Below are positions 16,651 through 24,220 of a stretch of 64,000 nucleotides of DNA, piece by piece. This DNA comes from Legionella sp. (GTDB lineage Bacteria; Pseudomonadota; Gammaproteobacteria; Legionellales; Legionellaceae). The notes under the pieces were generated by a model. The model searched no databases. It saw nothing but the letters and a program-made list of their open reading frames with translations, and was not told the origin of the DNA. How positions within the stretch are numbered: the stretch's first letter is position 1; each line of letters begins with the position of its first letter. The DNA lies in NCBI GenBank assembly GCA_031291095.1, contig JARLJR010000008.1, positions 80,367 to 144,366 on the forward strand. The letters run 5' to 3'. The translations under genes and the position numbers were made by a program.

Positions 16651-17613
16651 ATGAGAAAAATTCTCGCAGCCGCGTTGGTATTGTTTAGTTCCTTTAGCGC
16701 TAATTTTGCTTTTGCAGAAAGCGTTCCTAGTCGTGTTCCAGATGAGTTCTACGTGAGAGAGCACTGGCTTAGCATGACCACGAGTTATGATATTGAAACC
16801 AAAACTCAAAAATTAGGTACTTTATACAGAAGATTTTTTAGCTTGTTGTTAACCTATGATTTTTATGACCCATTTGATAACAAAATTGCTTATGCACGTT
16901 CAAAGTTCTTTTCATTTACTGCACATTTTGATGTTTACGATAATTTTGAAAATTATTTAGGCGCAGCAGACGAGCGTCTGTTTTCTTTCTTCCCTACCTT
17001 TGATATTTATGACCGCGATGGCTATACAAAGCTTGCTAAGGCATCAATGAATTTTTGGGGCACAACATTTACTATTTATGATCCAGTAACCAGCAAAGAA
17101 ATGGCTCATATGTCTCGCCCATTCTTTAGACTGAAAAATGATTGGACTTTCCACGTAACCGACAGAGAGGTATTTGATCATAAAGGTATTGATCCACGAG
17201 TATTGATGACGGTTATTGCGTTTCAAGGCGATAGAGAATATTGGGAGCAAGAACAACGACATGATGACGATAATCTAAGAAGAAGAGGCATCAAGAGCAC
17301 TCAACCAGCCCCTGCAACTGATGTAAGCAAACACCAGTTGAGTACACTATTAGAAAAAATTGCTGCCGTAAGCAAGCAAGAAGGTTTAGATAATACTCAA
17401 GAACCTGATGAAAATGCCGCGATGGCGGTTGGCGCTGAGCTAGAAAATGGCTACAACACGCAAATGACTGATGATTCAGTACAATCAAGTCAAGAGCGAT
17501 TGGATGCCTTTACTGATTACTGTTTCCATTTGATTCAATCAGATTCTGTGTCTAAAGAGAAAAAGAAAACTATTCTGTTCTTATTAAAAGCACGTTTGGA
17601 AGCAAACGCGTAA
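16651..17613 (+). CDS. Secreted LURP-one/tubby-like beta protein
   Basis: A 320-residue protein with a signal peptide (about 1-22, ending FAFAES). Residues about 35-180 repeat a short strand pattern, F-x-x-Y-D-x-x-D/T-x-x-x-x-x-A-x-x, with the segments YDFYDPFDNK, FDVYDNFENY, FDIYDRDGYT and FTIYDPVTSK. This resembles the LURP-one-related (tubby C-terminal-like) barrel. The tail past 210 is charged and probably helical. The ATG at 16651 follows GAGG by five bases and gives a clean signal peptide. It comes 61 bases after dotO, in the place of tphA-icmF-icmH, but nothing shows a secretion-system role. The function is unknown. Confidence 0.6.
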   Translation: MRKILAAALVLFSSFSANFAFAESVPSRVPDEFYVREHWLSMTTSYDIETKTQKLGTLYRRFFSLLLTYDFYDPFDNKIAYARSKFFSFTAHFDVYDNFENYLGAADERLFSFFPTFDIYDRDGYTKLAKASMNFWGTTFTIYDPVTSKEMAHMSRPFFRLKNDWTFHVTDREVFDHKGIDPRVLMTVIAFQGDREYWEQEQRHDDDNLRRRGIKSTQPAPATDVSKHQLSTLLEKIAAVSKQEGLDNTQEPDENAAMAVGAELENGYNTQMTDDSVQSSQERLDAFTDYCFHLIQSDSVSKEKKKTILFLLKARLEANA

Positions 17614-17622
17614 TAGTCTGAG

Positions 17623-17651
17623 CGTCATCCCTTGCAACGCTCGGGATGACG
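17623..17651. terminator. Bidirectional hairpin, short family A repeat
   Basis: CGTCATCCC (17623-17631) pairs with GGGATGACG (17643-17651). It lies between two converging genes, so it can serve both as a terminator. The arms equal the ends of the longer family A repeats. Confidence 0.7.
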
Positions 17652-17657
17652 TATACT

Positions 17658-18800
17658 CTAAGAATGAGTCCGTAACAACTCCTGATTTCCCTGCACTCCA
17701 TCAAGGCTACTATAAGAACAACCATAAACCTTTTTTGCATCATACATCGCCAAATCTGCTTTAACGACGAGATCTGTCGCTGTTTTCGCATCGTCGGGAT
17801 AGGTGGCAGAGCCTATGCTAATGGAATAACAATAAGGTTCACTATTTTCAAGAATCACGATTGGTTGGAACTCTTCAATAATACGTTCAGCAATCACCTG
17901 GGGTGTTTGCTTATTTGGAGCATGGGGTACTATGGCAGTAAATTCGTCACCACCAAGCCGCGCAATGAAATCTTTTTCGCGAAAACACAGTTGGAGTCGT
18001 CTTGATGTTTCTAAAAGCAACTGATCCCCTATACTGTGACCATAGCGATCATTAACGTGCTTAAAATTATCCAGATCAATAAAGAATACGGTAATGCAAT
18101 GATTTGGGCTTATGGTGTTAATTAACTCATGTAAGTGCTGAATGAAATAGCGACGATTAGGTAAATTAGTCAGATGATCAAAACGAGCTAAATAGTGGTA
18201 TTTATCTTTTTCTGTTTGTAATAGATAGTTTCTATCATTTAATTCCTGCTCATAACGTTCGTTTTCACGAAGCAAGCTAGCAAGTGTCGTCACAATAATA
18301 AGATAGGTGAACAAATGATTAATGAGTTCAATCGCCAGGAATTGATAGTGTGGTAAATTATAATAAGGTGGAATGACAAATTGATTAAAGGCGATGAGTA
18401 TTAACATCGATGCCATGGAATAAATCAATAAACCACTCATTCCGGTAAGTGAGGCTGCAAGTAAGGGCATTACATAGAACCATTGGGTATGTAGTGGGCC
18501 TATACCCCATACCAAATAGTTACCAATAACAATTGCGAAAAAAATAATGACGGCCAGAAGTTGGCTGCATAAGTGTACGTTTTTCGTTCGTTTAAGTAGC
18601 CATAAATTAGCTAAGGCTAATCCGCCCGTAATACCAATGGTCGTGATTATGGCCCAAAGTTGAGACATGGAATAGAAAATTGCGACAATAGTACAGACAA
18701 AAAGGAGTTCCCAAGTGACATATTGAATCAGACGATATTGGCGCGTATATTTTTCAATGCTATCAGAATGTTTTAAATAGTTGAAAATCTTATATAGCAT
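17658..18800 (-). CDS. Membrane diguanylate cyclase (GGDEF)
   Basis: It makes cyclic di-GMP from two GTP. The N-terminal half (about 20-190) has about five or six membrane helices with no recognised sensor motif. A short coiled coil (ENERYEQELNDRNYLLQTEKD) links it to a GGDEF domain at about 210-380. The active motif RLGGDEF is intact at about 280-286. The RxxD inhibitory site (REKD) lies exactly five residues before GGDEF, so product feedback is expected. No EAL domain is present. It runs towards the LURP-like gene and follows the two-component genes on the same strand after a 93-base gap, so co-transcription is possible but not shown. Confidence 0.9.
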   Translation of the reverse strand: MLYKIFNYLKHSDSIEKYTRQYRLIQYVTWELLFVCTIVAIFYSMSQLWAIITTIGITGGLALANLWLLKRTKNVHLCSQLLAVIIFFAIVIGNYLVWGIGPLHTQWFYVMPLLAASLTGMSGLLIYSMASMLILIAFNQFVIPPYYNLPHYQFLAIELINHLFTYLIIVTTLASLLRENERYEQELNDRNYLLQTEKDKYHYLARFDHLTNLPNRRYFIQHLHELINTISPNHCITVFFIDLDNFKHVNDRYGHSIGDQLLLETSRRLQLCFREKDFIARLGGDEFTAIVPHAPNKQTPQVIAERIIEEFQPIVILENSEPYCYSISIGSATYPDDAKTATDLVVKADLAMYDAKKVYGCSYSSLDGVQGNQELLRTHS

Positions 18801-18893
18801 TTCGGTTTCAGTCCTTGGCCTTTATTGAATATCCACATTTGTAGTTTAGTTGAATTTATTAATAGTAGGTAATTTTAATAAGGACTAATTGTA

Positions 18894-20147
18894 TTATTCC
18901 CCAGGTTTAATTGGTAAGGTTATTCGAACTTTTAAGCCTCCTTCTAATAAATTACTTAGAGAGATATCACCTTGATGCATCTGGATAATTTCACGGGCAA
19001 TCGTTAATCCTAAACCGGTGCCTCCAGTACTACGTGAGCGCGAGTGTTCACCACGATAGAACGGGAGGAATATTTGTTCTAGCTCCGCTACTGGAAGGCC
19101 TGGGCCTTTATCCATAATAGTGATTTCAATCTGTTGTGGCAAACGTTGCAAATGGATTGTAGCTTGAGCCCCATAATGCACCGCATTATTAATTAGGTTA
19201 TTCAAAGCGCGTTTTAATAAATTCACCGAACCCAAATAAACCAATTTAGTGCAGTCACTCGTAAAATGTACCTGAGAATTTAATTCCAAGGCGTCATCGC
19301 TTAATGAGGATAGCAATGCGACCAAATCAAAGCGTTGTGGTTTCTCTTCATGATTAATATCACGAAAATAATCTAAGGTTTCCTGAATCATCAGCTCCAT
19401 ATCATTAATATCAGCACTAATTTTGGCATAGTGGGGATTATCCGTTAGATATTCAGTTCTCAGTTTCAAACGAGTTAATGGGGTGCGTAAATCATGGGAA
19501 ATAGCGGTCACAACTCGAGTGCGATTCGCTAAAAGTTTATTTACTTTTTCTTGCAGGTCGTTAATTTTTTTAAAAATGGCTTTTTGATCGGAATTTCCCG
19601 TGAGAGGAATGGGCAGCCAACTTTCCTGGTTTTCATTATAACTTAGGCTTTGGATTAGGGTTTGAATGGGCTGGTTTAGCGTTCTTACCGCCCAATAATT
19701 AAGAAGTATTAAGGCGCTTAATAAAATAAATAACAGGCTGACAATAAAACTTAGTTGATTCGATACGGGGGGAATCATACTGATATTCAGCCATGCGTTT
19801 TCTTGAATAAATAGGGAGAATTCCACTTTTTTATTTTGCTTCATGAGGTTGAACAAGACGGGGGCTTTTAAGGTTAACAAGGCATTTTGTTCATAGACTG
19901 GAGTAGGAGATAAGCTAATTTCAGACCAGCGAGAATGGCGATTTTGTAGAATGGAGGGCCAGCTGGATTGGGGGCTTTTTTGCAATTGATTCACCAGGCG
20001 CGTTAATGAACGTATGGCATTGGCAGAAATAAAAGAATGAGTATGTGCGTAATATTGCCCCAATTGCAGCAGCGCAAAGCCAATGATGAGATTACCTAGG
20101 ACTAATCCGAGCAGTGTTTTTTTCGCTGTAGTGGTTAACTGACTCAT
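18894..20147 (-). CDS. Sensor histidine kinase, EnvZ/RstB type
   Basis: An inner-membrane kinase of 417 residues. Helices at about 9-30 and 132-154 bracket a periplasmic sensor of about 100 residues. A HAMP linker follows, then a HisKA domain with the phospho-acceptor in AISHDLRTPLTR (His at about 219). The ATPase domain has an N-box (NLINNAVHYG), G1 (DKGPGL), F-box and G2 (GGTGLGL). Its start overlaps the response-regulator stop (ATGA), which fixes the pair. The sensed signal is unknown; the neighbouring CpxP/Spy-like gene points to an envelope signal. Confidence 0.9.
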   Translation of the reverse strand: MSQLTTTAKKTLLGLVLGNLIIGFALLQLGQYYAHTHSFISANAIRSLTRLVNQLQKSPQSSWPSILQNRHSRWSEISLSPTPVYEQNALLTLKAPVLFNLMKQNKKVEFSLFIQENAWLNISMIPPVSNQLSFIVSLLFILLSALILLNYWAVRTLNQPIQTLIQSLSYNENQESWLPIPLTGNSDQKAIFKKINDLQEKVNKLLANRTRVVTAISHDLRTPLTRLKLRTEYLTDNPHYAKISADINDMELMIQETLDYFRDINHEEKPQRFDLVALLSSLSDDALELNSQVHFTSDCTKLVYLGSVNLLKRALNNLINNAVHYGAQATIHLQRLPQQIEITIMDKGPGLPVAELEQIFLPFYRGEHSRSRSTGGTGLGLTIAREIIQMHQGDISLSNLLEGGLKVRITLPIKPGE

Positions 20148-20872
20148 AACATATCAACCTTCGGTTTGAATTGATAACCGCCACCACGAATGGTTAATAG
20201 TAATTGGGGATTACGGGGATCAAGTTCAATCTTTTTGCGTAAACGACCAATTAAGACATCAATGGTACGATCTTGGGAATCAAAATTCTTATCGTATAAG
20301 AGATCCATCAGTTGATCTCGACTTAAGATGCGTCCTGGATGTTCTAAAAAAATAAGTAATAATTCGTATTCGCGTTGGCTTAGGGGAATTGCAATAGCGT
20401 CTTGGTCGATCAATGCGTGCGTGTTGCGATCGAGAATCCAATTTTCAAAGTGAATTTGCTGTAAGGGAGCGAGTTTTTTGCGCTCTTCACTTAATTCACC
20501 TTGGGTACGCCTTAATTGTGCTTTGACTCGTGCTAGGAGTTCACGAGCACTAAATGGTTTGGAGATATAATCGTCAGCCCCTAGCTCCAGGCCTGCAACT
20601 TTATCGGCAATACTGTTTGCTGCACTGAGCATAATAATAGGCATGCTGTATGTTTGACGGATTATTTGGCAGAGTTGGAGGCCGTCCATTCCCGGTAGCA
20701 TGATGTCGAGAATCACGAGATCAAAATTATGTTCTCGCAACAATTGCTTGAGCGGAAGCCCATTTAATGCGCAGGTGGTACGAAAACCATTTTTAATCAG
20801 ATAATCGTTGATCAGATCTATGATCTCTTGATCATCATCAATAATCAAAATATGGTGTTTTTTGGTATTCAT
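20144..20872 (-). CDS. OmpR/PhoB-family response regulator
   Basis: A 242-residue regulator. The receiver domain (about 7-120) has the acidic pair in IIDDDQE, the phospho-acceptor Asp56 in VILDIMLPG and the conserved Lys in YISKPFSARELLAR. The C-terminal winged helix (about 140-237) has the recognition-helix region SQDRTIDVLIGRLRKKIE and ends in the wing RGGGYQF. The sequence is nearest in style to RstA/CpxR/OmpR, but the exact subfamily cannot be fixed here. It is divergent from a CpxP/Spy-like gene, with a palindrome between them, which is the usual layout for an autoregulated envelope-stress system. Confidence 0.9.
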   Translation of the reverse strand: MNTKKHHILIIDDDQEIIDLINDYLIKNGFRTTCALNGLPLKQLLREHNFDLVILDIMLPGMDGLQLCQIIRQTYSMPIIMLSAANSIADKVAGLELGADDYISKPFSARELLARVKAQLRRTQGELSEERKKLAPLQQIHFENWILDRNTHALIDQDAIAIPLSQREYELLLIFLEHPGRILSRDQLMDLLYDKNFDSQDRTIDVLIGRLRKKIELDPRNPQLLLTIRGGGYQFKPKVDML

Positions 20873-20910
20873 TCAGTGCCTACAGCTAAGGTAGGAAGTC
20901 TCTGATTTAT

Positions 20911-20928
20911 TGTAACAACTTTGTTACA
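20911..20928. promoter_or_regulatory. Palindromic operator candidate between regulator and CpxP-like gene
   Basis: TGTAACA-ACTT-TGTTACA has 7-bp arms and a four-base spacer, centred in the divergent intergenic region. The GTTACA half resembles the published RstA box half-site. It is the likely binding site of the adjacent response regulator; this is inference from position and symmetry. Confidence 0.5.
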
Positions 20929-21008
20929 AGAAACAATCCATTTGTCATATTCCTATTACATTGTGCCATTACACTTAGCAATGAAGACCTAAATAATAGG
21001 AGAAAAAA

Positions 21009-21443
21009 ATGAACATTAAACGTTTGCTACTTGTTAACAGTTGCGCTGTCGCATTGGTAGGTGCCTCAGTGGTATTTGCTCAAGCCTCAACCGAGAATAT
21101 TGATAAACAGGCACAAAAACAAGAGCAATGCGCTAAATATAAATCACTTTCTACAGAGCAACGTGCTCAACTGCAAACACTAAGAAAAAGTATGCGTGTA
21201 GAAATGAAACCATTAATTAAAGAAAAACGCGAGATAAGAGCACAAATTAAAGCGGCAATTACAGCCCCCAATGCACAATGGAATAACGTTGAGGCCTTAG
21301 TGGCTAAAAGTAATGAAGTGAATAATAAAATCACTATGGTTGTCGTAAAAAGTCGATTTGATGCCTTTCAAAAAGTAGGTGTGTTGATGCCCTTCAGACA
21401 TCACCATAAATGTCATCATGACAACAAGGTAGCTCAGCAGTAA
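21009..21443 (+). CDS. CpxP/Spy-like periplasmic protein
   Basis: A 144-residue secreted protein with a signal peptide ending at about residue 26 (VVFAQA). The mature part is helical and highly charged, with an LTxxQ-family-like motif (SLSTEQRAQLQTLRKSM) and paired long helices, as in the chaperones Spy and CpxP. The C-terminus is His-rich (RHHHKCHHDN), suggesting metal binding. AGGAG lies just before the ATG. Its divergence from the two-component genes suggests it is their target and perhaps a feedback inhibitor of the kinase. Confidence 0.75.
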   Translation: MNIKRLLLVNSCAVALVGASVVFAQASTENIDKQAQKQEQCAKYKSLSTEQRAQLQTLRKSMRVEMKPLIKEKREIRAQIKAAITAPNAQWNNVEALVAKSNEVNNKITMVVVKSRFDAFQKVGVLMPFRHHHKCHHDNKVAQQ

Positions 21444-21483
21444 GGTTATTGTAACCTGAAGCTTTTAGTTGACCACACAATCC

Positions 21484-21519
21484 CCTCGAATTACCACGGC
21501 TTGACCGCGGTAATTCGCC
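21484..21519. repeat. Palindromic repeat, family C (GAATTACC...GGTAATTC)
   Basis: CGAATTACC and GGTAATTCG flank an inner CGG...CCG dyad (ACGGCTTGACCGCGG). A close copy sits at 54132-54167. It separates two converging genes, so it may act as a two-way terminator. Confidence 0.65.
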
Positions 21520-21552
21520 CTTCTTAAGGCTAATTGAAAGCTCCCCCCAAAG

Positions 21553-21900
21553 CTATTTAAGTTCAACCACAATAACTTTTATTGGATGATCGCTCACATT
21601 TTCATCGGTATGCAATTCGCCAGGAACGTCTTTGTGCAAATAATAAGCTTGGTCCTTCTCTAATTCGAGGTAATGTACTTCACCTTTATTGTTGGTAACT
21701 TTAAGCTTACCCGAATCCAAAGCGACAACGACCCGATTATGCTCATGGCGATGCATGGCTAAGATTTGCTCTTTATTCGGATAAATCAAAGTTTTCCAAA
21801 CCTGAACCTTGTCATTGGCGAGCATGGGAATACGCTGAGTGCTATTAGCATGGGCTAAATACGAGATTAACATAAAAATCAATACAGTAAGTTGACGCAT
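21553..21900 (-). CDS. Secreted cupin-fold protein
   Basis: A 115-residue protein with a signal peptide (about 1-18, ending LAHAN). The rest is a small single cupin barrel: the first cupin motif appears as HRHEHNRVVVALDSGKLKV and the second as YYLHKDVPGELHTDENVS. The His residues suggest a bound metal. The ATG at 21900 gives a proper signal peptide; extending upstream would run into the oxyR coding end. It is on the same strand as oxyR, 34 bases after its stop, and may be transcribed with it. The substrate is unknown. Confidence 0.7.
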   Translation of the reverse strand: MRQLTVLIFMLISYLAHANSTQRIPMLANDKVQVWKTLIYPNKEQILAMHRHEHNRVVVALDSGKLKVTNNKGEVHYLELEKDQAYYLHKDVPGELHTDENVSDHPIKVIVVELK

Positions 21901-21934
21901 CTTTTTTCCACTCTTTTTGCGAAATAGAAGAAAA

Positions 21935-22852
21935 CTATAATACAAACTCGCGTTGAAGTGTATCCGTAACGACCTCCTGAATGAGTAGTGCCAATTTATC
22001 ATACATCTGTGCTTTATACGAAGTTGTCCGCCAAGCGACGCCAATTTCTCTATAAGCTTGTTTATTTGTTAATGGCAGGGCAATTAGCTCCGTGCCATTA
22101 AGAATTCCGCTGTTAATCGCTAATGTAGGTAAAAAGGTAATTCCTGGTTGATGATTGACCATTTGAATTAAGGTATGCAAGCTGGTGGCAAAGAAATGAT
22201 TAATCTGTTTACTGTCTTTCAGTTCACAAGCTTGTAGCGCATGGCCTGTCAGGCAATGTTCTTTTTCCAGAAGAAAGATACTGTTTTCAGGCAAGTTGCT
22301 AATTTCTGGGGTAAGGCCTTGCCATGTTTTAGGCAATACTAATTGAAAATAATCTTTACCCAGGATGCGCGTATGCAGATCTGGGGTAGGATAAGGTAAG
22401 GCAAGAATCACCATGTCCAGTTTTCCTTCGCTCAATAATTTTAATGCGTTTTCAGTCGTATCCTCTCTAATAAATAGATTTAAGTTGGGATAACGTTCCT
22501 GGCACAGATTTTGCAGTCCGCTTAATACAAAAGGAGCAATGGTAGGAATAATTCCCAGATAAAAGTTGCCTTGCATCATCTTTCCCTGAGTCATTGCATA
22601 ATCGACTAAGGCATCACTTTGCTCAAGGAGTGCTCGACTGCGTTTTACAATCTCTTCGCCAAGAGGAGTAAACAAAAAGGTTTTGTGATCGCGTTCTAAA
22701 AGTTGTACTCCAAGTGTTTCCTCAAGATTAGTAATTGCCGCACTTAAAGTGGATTGACTAATAAAGCAAGCGGCAGCGGCACGGCCAAAATGCTGATGCT
22801 CATAGAGGCTTACCAAATAATGTAATTGTTTTAGGTTAGTTAATTTTCTCAT
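21935..22852 (-). CDS. oxyR: OxyR, LysR-type peroxide sensor
   Basis: A 305-residue LysR regulator with an N-terminal winged helix (residues about 6-65; AAAACFISQSTLSAAITNLEE) and a substrate-binding-like domain. The peroxide-sensing cysteines are present as Cys200 and Cys209 in EHCLTGHALQACEL, matching Cys199/Cys208 of E. coli OxyR. It is divergent from the peroxiredoxin gene, the expected target; in L. pneumophila, OxyR controls ahpC2D. A short dyad (TAGAT-AC-ATCTA) at 22866-22877 lies between them and may be its operator. Confidence 0.92.
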   Translation of the reverse strand: MRKLTNLKQLHYLVSLYEHQHFGRAAAACFISQSTLSAAITNLEETLGVQLLERDHKTFLFTPLGEEIVKRSRALLEQSDALVDYAMTQGKMMQGNFYLGIIPTIAPFVLSGLQNLCQERYPNLNLFIREDTTENALKLLSEGKLDMVILALPYPTPDLHTRILGKDYFQLVLPKTWQGLTPEISNLPENSIFLLEKEHCLTGHALQACELKDSKQINHFFATSLHTLIQMVNHQPGITFLPTLAINSGILNGTELIALPLTNKQAYREIGVAWRTTSYKAQMYDKLALLIQEVVTDTLQREFVL

Positions 22853-22865
22853 CGCTTTTTCCGAT

Positions 22866-22916
22866 TAGATACATCTATTTTATTCATTTTAAATAATTAT
22901 ACACCATCACTATACT
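22866..22916 (+). promoter_or_regulatory. OxyR-type dyad and -10 box of the ahpC promoter
   Basis: The dyad TAGAT-AC-ATCTA (22866-22877) is of LysR T-N11-A type. A -10 TATACT lies at 22911-22916, with no good -35 box at the right distance, as expected for a promoter that needs an activator. Confidence 0.45.
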
Positions 22917-22946
22917 AAAATTGTAACCAGCGAAGAGGAGATGATT

Positions 22947-23495
22947 ATGTTAACTGTTGGCCAAAAAATACCTGAGTTTTCTGTAGTGGCGGTAAAACCT
23001 GGTTTCAATAACCATGAGGAAAATGGGGAAAGTGCTTTTGAAGTAATTACGGAACACAGTTTTACTGGTAAATGGAAAGTCCTTTATTTCTATCCTAAAG
23101 ATTTTACTTTTGTATGCCCAACAGAGATTGTGGAGTTTGCTCGATTAAATAGTGAGTTTAATGATCGTGATGCCGTCGTCTTAGGAGGCAGTACCGATAA
23201 TGAGTTTGTCAAATTGGCATGGCGTAGAGAGCACAAAGATTTACATGCCTTAGATCAGTACAGTTTTGCGGATGTGAATGGAAAATTAACGGAGGGGCTG
23301 GGAGTTAGAGATGCGGAAAGCGGTTGTGCGTTAAGAGCCACCTTCATTATTGACCCCAATAATGTCATCCAACATGTCAGTGTTAACTCCTTAAACGTAG
23401 GCCGTAATTCACAAGAGGTATTACGTATTTTGGATGCATTACAAACCGATGAACTCTGTCCTTGTAATCGTCCTGTGGGTGGGGAAACTTTATAA
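22947..23495 (+). CDS. ahpC: AhpC-type 2-Cys peroxiredoxin
   Basis: It reduces hydrogen peroxide and organic peroxides. The 182-residue product has the peroxidatic Cys57 in DFTFVCPTE and C-terminal Cys171 and Cys173 (LCPCNRP), one of which would be the resolving residue. The ATG at 22947 is preferred: GAGGAG (22935-22940) is six bases from it but touches the ATG at 22941. The layout oxyR, ahpC, ahpD matches the AhpC2-AhpD system of L. pneumophila, where AhpD replaces AhpF as the reductant carrier. Confidence 0.93.
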   Translation: MLTVGQKIPEFSVVAVKPGFNNHEENGESAFEVITEHSFTGKWKVLYFYPKDFTFVCPTEIVEFARLNSEFNDRDAVVLGGSTDNEFVKLAWRREHKDLHALDQYSFADVNGKLTEGLGVRDAESGCALRATFIIDPNNVIQHVSVNSLNVGRNSQEVLRILDALQTDELCPCNRPVGGETL

Positions 23496-23508
23496 GACCT
23501 AATGGTAT

Positions 23509-23616
23509 ACGTCATCCTGAGGAGTTTACGACGAAGGATTTTCTGAATGTGGCATTGAGCTAGTCCTAACACTTGTGCCACATTCAGGAGAGCCCTCACT
23601 GTGTTCGGGATGACGT
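23509..23616. repeat. Family A repeat inserted between ahpC and ahpD
   Basis: A 108-bp element begins ACGTCATCC and ends GGGATGACGT. An inner perfect 12-bp inverted repeat, CTGAATGTGGCA (23543-23554) and TGCCACATTCAG (23576-23587), lets the whole element fold into a long hairpin. It occupies most of the gap inside the ahpC-ahpD unit. Confidence 0.85.
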
Positions 23617-23646
23617 GCTCCAACGTGAATACATAGAGAGGTTATT

Positions 23647-24174
23647 ATGTCTATCGAACAATTAAAACAAAGTATTCCTGATTATGCTAAAGACATACGT
23701 CTTAACGTCAGTAATCTATTTGGAAATATAGCTCAGACGGGTTTAACGGAGAATCAATTTTACGGGACCACCTTGGCCATTGCATACAGTGTTAAAAATA
23801 AGCAAATACTGGAAGCTATTTTAACGGAGGGAGAGGCTTATATAACACCAGAGGTACACCAGGCAGCAAAAATAGCCGCAACGCTAATGGCCATGAATAA
23901 TGTATATTATCGCGCCATCCATTTGGCGGGGAATAAAGAATTGTCATTGTTGCCAGCTAATTTACGGATGAATGCGATGGCAAATCCTGGGGTGCCTAAA
24001 GCAGATTTTGAGTTGTTTGCCTTGGCAATATCTGCTTTAAATGGTTGCGGAATGTGCATTCACTCTCATGTGGCGCAACTTGAGGAAGTGGGATTAAGTA
24101 AGGTGGTGATTCAATCGACTTTACGTATTGCTGCGGTGCTTAATGCGGTGGCTCTGGTGTTAACAATCGAGTAA
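23647..24174 (+). CDS. ahpD: AhpD, alkylhydroperoxidase electron carrier
   Basis: A 175-residue CMD-family protein that passes electrons, through a lipoylated partner, to AhpC. The active motif is NGCGMCIHSH with Cys134, Cys137 and His141, and Glu122 lies upstream at the position expected for the proton relay. The fold is all-helical. GAGAGG before the ATG (about 23636) is the ribosome site. It follows ahpC after 151 bases that hold a palindromic repeat, which could weaken or process the joint transcript. Confidence 0.92.
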   Translation: MSIEQLKQSIPDYAKDIRLNVSNLFGNIAQTGLTENQFYGTTLAIAYSVKNKQILEAILTEGEAYITPEVHQAAKIAATLMAMNNVYYRAIHLAGNKELSLLPANLRMNAMANPGVPKADFELFALAISALNGCGMCIHSHVAQLEEVGLSKVVIQSTLRIAAVLNAVALVLTIE

Positions 24175-24192
24175 TACGGATTTGTGTCCCAT

Positions 24193-24220
24193 CCCGTATT
24201 ACGACTTTGTCTAATACGGG
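24193..24220. terminator. Hairpin between ahpD and symporter gene
   Basis: CCCGTATTA (24193-24201) pairs with TAATACGGG (24212-24220) between two converging coding ends. It is a likely two-way terminator; the sequence ends in GGGCTAC as in the repeat near 38880. Confidence 0.65.
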
